Positions 33,160 through 33,577 of a stretch of 33,577 bases of DNA are shown piece by piece. A model generated the notes under the pieces. That model ran no database searches and was not told where the DNA came from. It was given only the letters and a program-made list of their open reading frames with translations. Position numbers and translations under genes: made by a program. Every line of letters begins with the position of its first letter. Within the stretch, counting starts at the first letter, position 1. Location: positions 68,394 through 101,970 of the forward strand of contig DMEZ01000071.1 in assembly GCA_003450735.1 (NCBI GenBank), given 5' to 3'. Source of the DNA: Elusimicrobiota bacterium. GTDB taxonomy: Bacteria > Elusimicrobiota > Elusimicrobia > UBA1565.

Positions 33160-33167
33160 TGGAAGCG

Positions 33168-33577
33168 ATGCTGCGGCCCCTCCTCGCCCTCTGCGTCTTC
33201 GCTCTGTCCGCGTCCGCGGCCGAAGACCTTTCCGAGACCCCCGTCCTGTTCGACGGGCATCGGGCCGACGAGGTCTTCCCGGGAGGGCCCGTCCCGGAGG
33301 GAGCCGGCAAGCTTTTGACCGGGCCGAGCGACTGGATCGGCCAGCCCTTCGACACCGTCCTCCTGCAGGGCGACGATCTCGAGGAAGGCGGCTCGGTGAT
33401 GCTCTCGCGGCAAGGCTCCTCGGGCGACGGGTCGGACTGGGTCGGCGCCGAGGTCCATCGCTACCCCAACGGGCGCTTCTGGGCGAGGGCCGTCTTCCCG
33501 GAGGCCGCTCCAGGCCGGCTGAAGTTCACCTTCCTGCAGCCGCGGGGGCGGGAGCCGAAGGTCTATGGGATCGAGGT
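33168..33577 (+). CDS. Exported protein of unknown function, 5' part, cut by window edge
   Basis: The first 136 codons are present and open to the right edge. A signal peptide (LLALCVFALSASA) is followed by a mature region with alternating hydrophobic and charged residues: ETPVLFDGHRADEVFPGG, GQPFDTVLLQGDD, VGAEVHRYPNGRFWARAVF and GRLKFTFLQPRGREP. This suggests beta-sandwich structure, perhaps a carbohydrate-binding or substrate-docking domain ahead of a catalytic domain outside the window. I do not recognise the family. Base usage matches the neighbours. Confidence 0.7.
   Translation, partial: MLRPLLALCVFALSASAAEDLSETPVLFDGHRADEVFPGGPVPEGAGKLLTGPSDWIGQPFDTVLLQGDDLEEGGSVMLSRQGSSGDGSDWVGAEVHRYPNGRFWARAVFPEAAPGRLKFTFLQPRGREPKVYGIE

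Noticed and set aside
1..33577. tRNA, rRNA, CRISPR, insertion sequences, prophage or plasmid genes
   Set aside because: No cloverleaf, ribosomal RNA stretch, spaced direct repeats, transposase, integrase or replication gene was recognised, and coding genes occupy nearly all of the window.

Overview
This is a gene-dense, high-GC bacterial window (base composition judged by eye). It carries 22 coding sequences, two of them cut by the window edges. No rRNA, tRNA, CRISPR array, insertion sequence or phage gene was seen. Exported proteins with Sec-type signal peptides, a LuxC/LuxE-type acyl reductase set, a long Ala/Pro-rich N-terminus on an MscS channel, and promoters abutting start codons suggest a Gram-negative-type environmental lineage. 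Elusimicrobiota is my best guess, but this is style-based inference and no marker gene here settles it. The largest non-coding gap is 113 nt (22429-22541).

Region 1 (1-13290). A YfhO-like membrane protein, cut by the left edge, diverges from a nine-gene plus-strand operon. The operon encodes a ROK fructokinase (Mak-like), an exported phosphodiester glycosidase (NAGPA fold), an exported GHL10 glycosidase-like protein, an exported FAD-dependent oxidoreductase, a GH38 alpha-mannosidase, a DUF4434 protein, an AGE-family epimerase/isomerase, a sodium/solute symporter and a GT-C glycosyltransferase-like membrane protein. Almost every junction overlaps (ATGA, TGATG, TTGA). The enzymes fit one route: release mannose from (phospho)mannosides, import sugar, isomerise mannose to fructose, and phosphorylate it to fructose-6-phosphate.

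Region 2 (13292-21998). A minus-strand operon runs from a two-part GNAT protein to a LuxE-like acyl-protein synthetase, a LuxC acyl reductase fused to a PaaK-like adenylating domain, and an M3 metallopeptidase. There is no luciferase, so it looks like a fatty-acid-to-aldehyde module with an unknown end product. Upstream lie a TPR protein (minus), a small secreted protein and a small membrane protein (plus).

Region 3 (22000-26831). rlmH (minus) diverges from a receiver-histidine-kinase hybrid whose leader can fold a pseudoknot over its ribosome binding site. A GT4 glycosyltransferase (minus) diverges from an exported protein that joins a SecD-type P1-head domain to a caspase-like protease.

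Region 4 (26833-33577). asnB, typA/bipA, a channel with two MscS modules in one chain, and a HAD hydrolase lie on the minus strand. The right edge cuts an exported protein of unknown function on the plus strand.

A theme across the window is promoter placement. Five genes have a -10-like hexamer exactly 6 nt before the start codon, one has 7 nt, and three have an extended TGn -10 with 8 nt. This predicts leaderless or nearly leaderless mRNAs. In two cases the TAG stop of the upstream gene is the first half of the next gene's -10 box. Convergent neighbours are separated by 1 nt or overlap, leaving no room for ordinary terminators.
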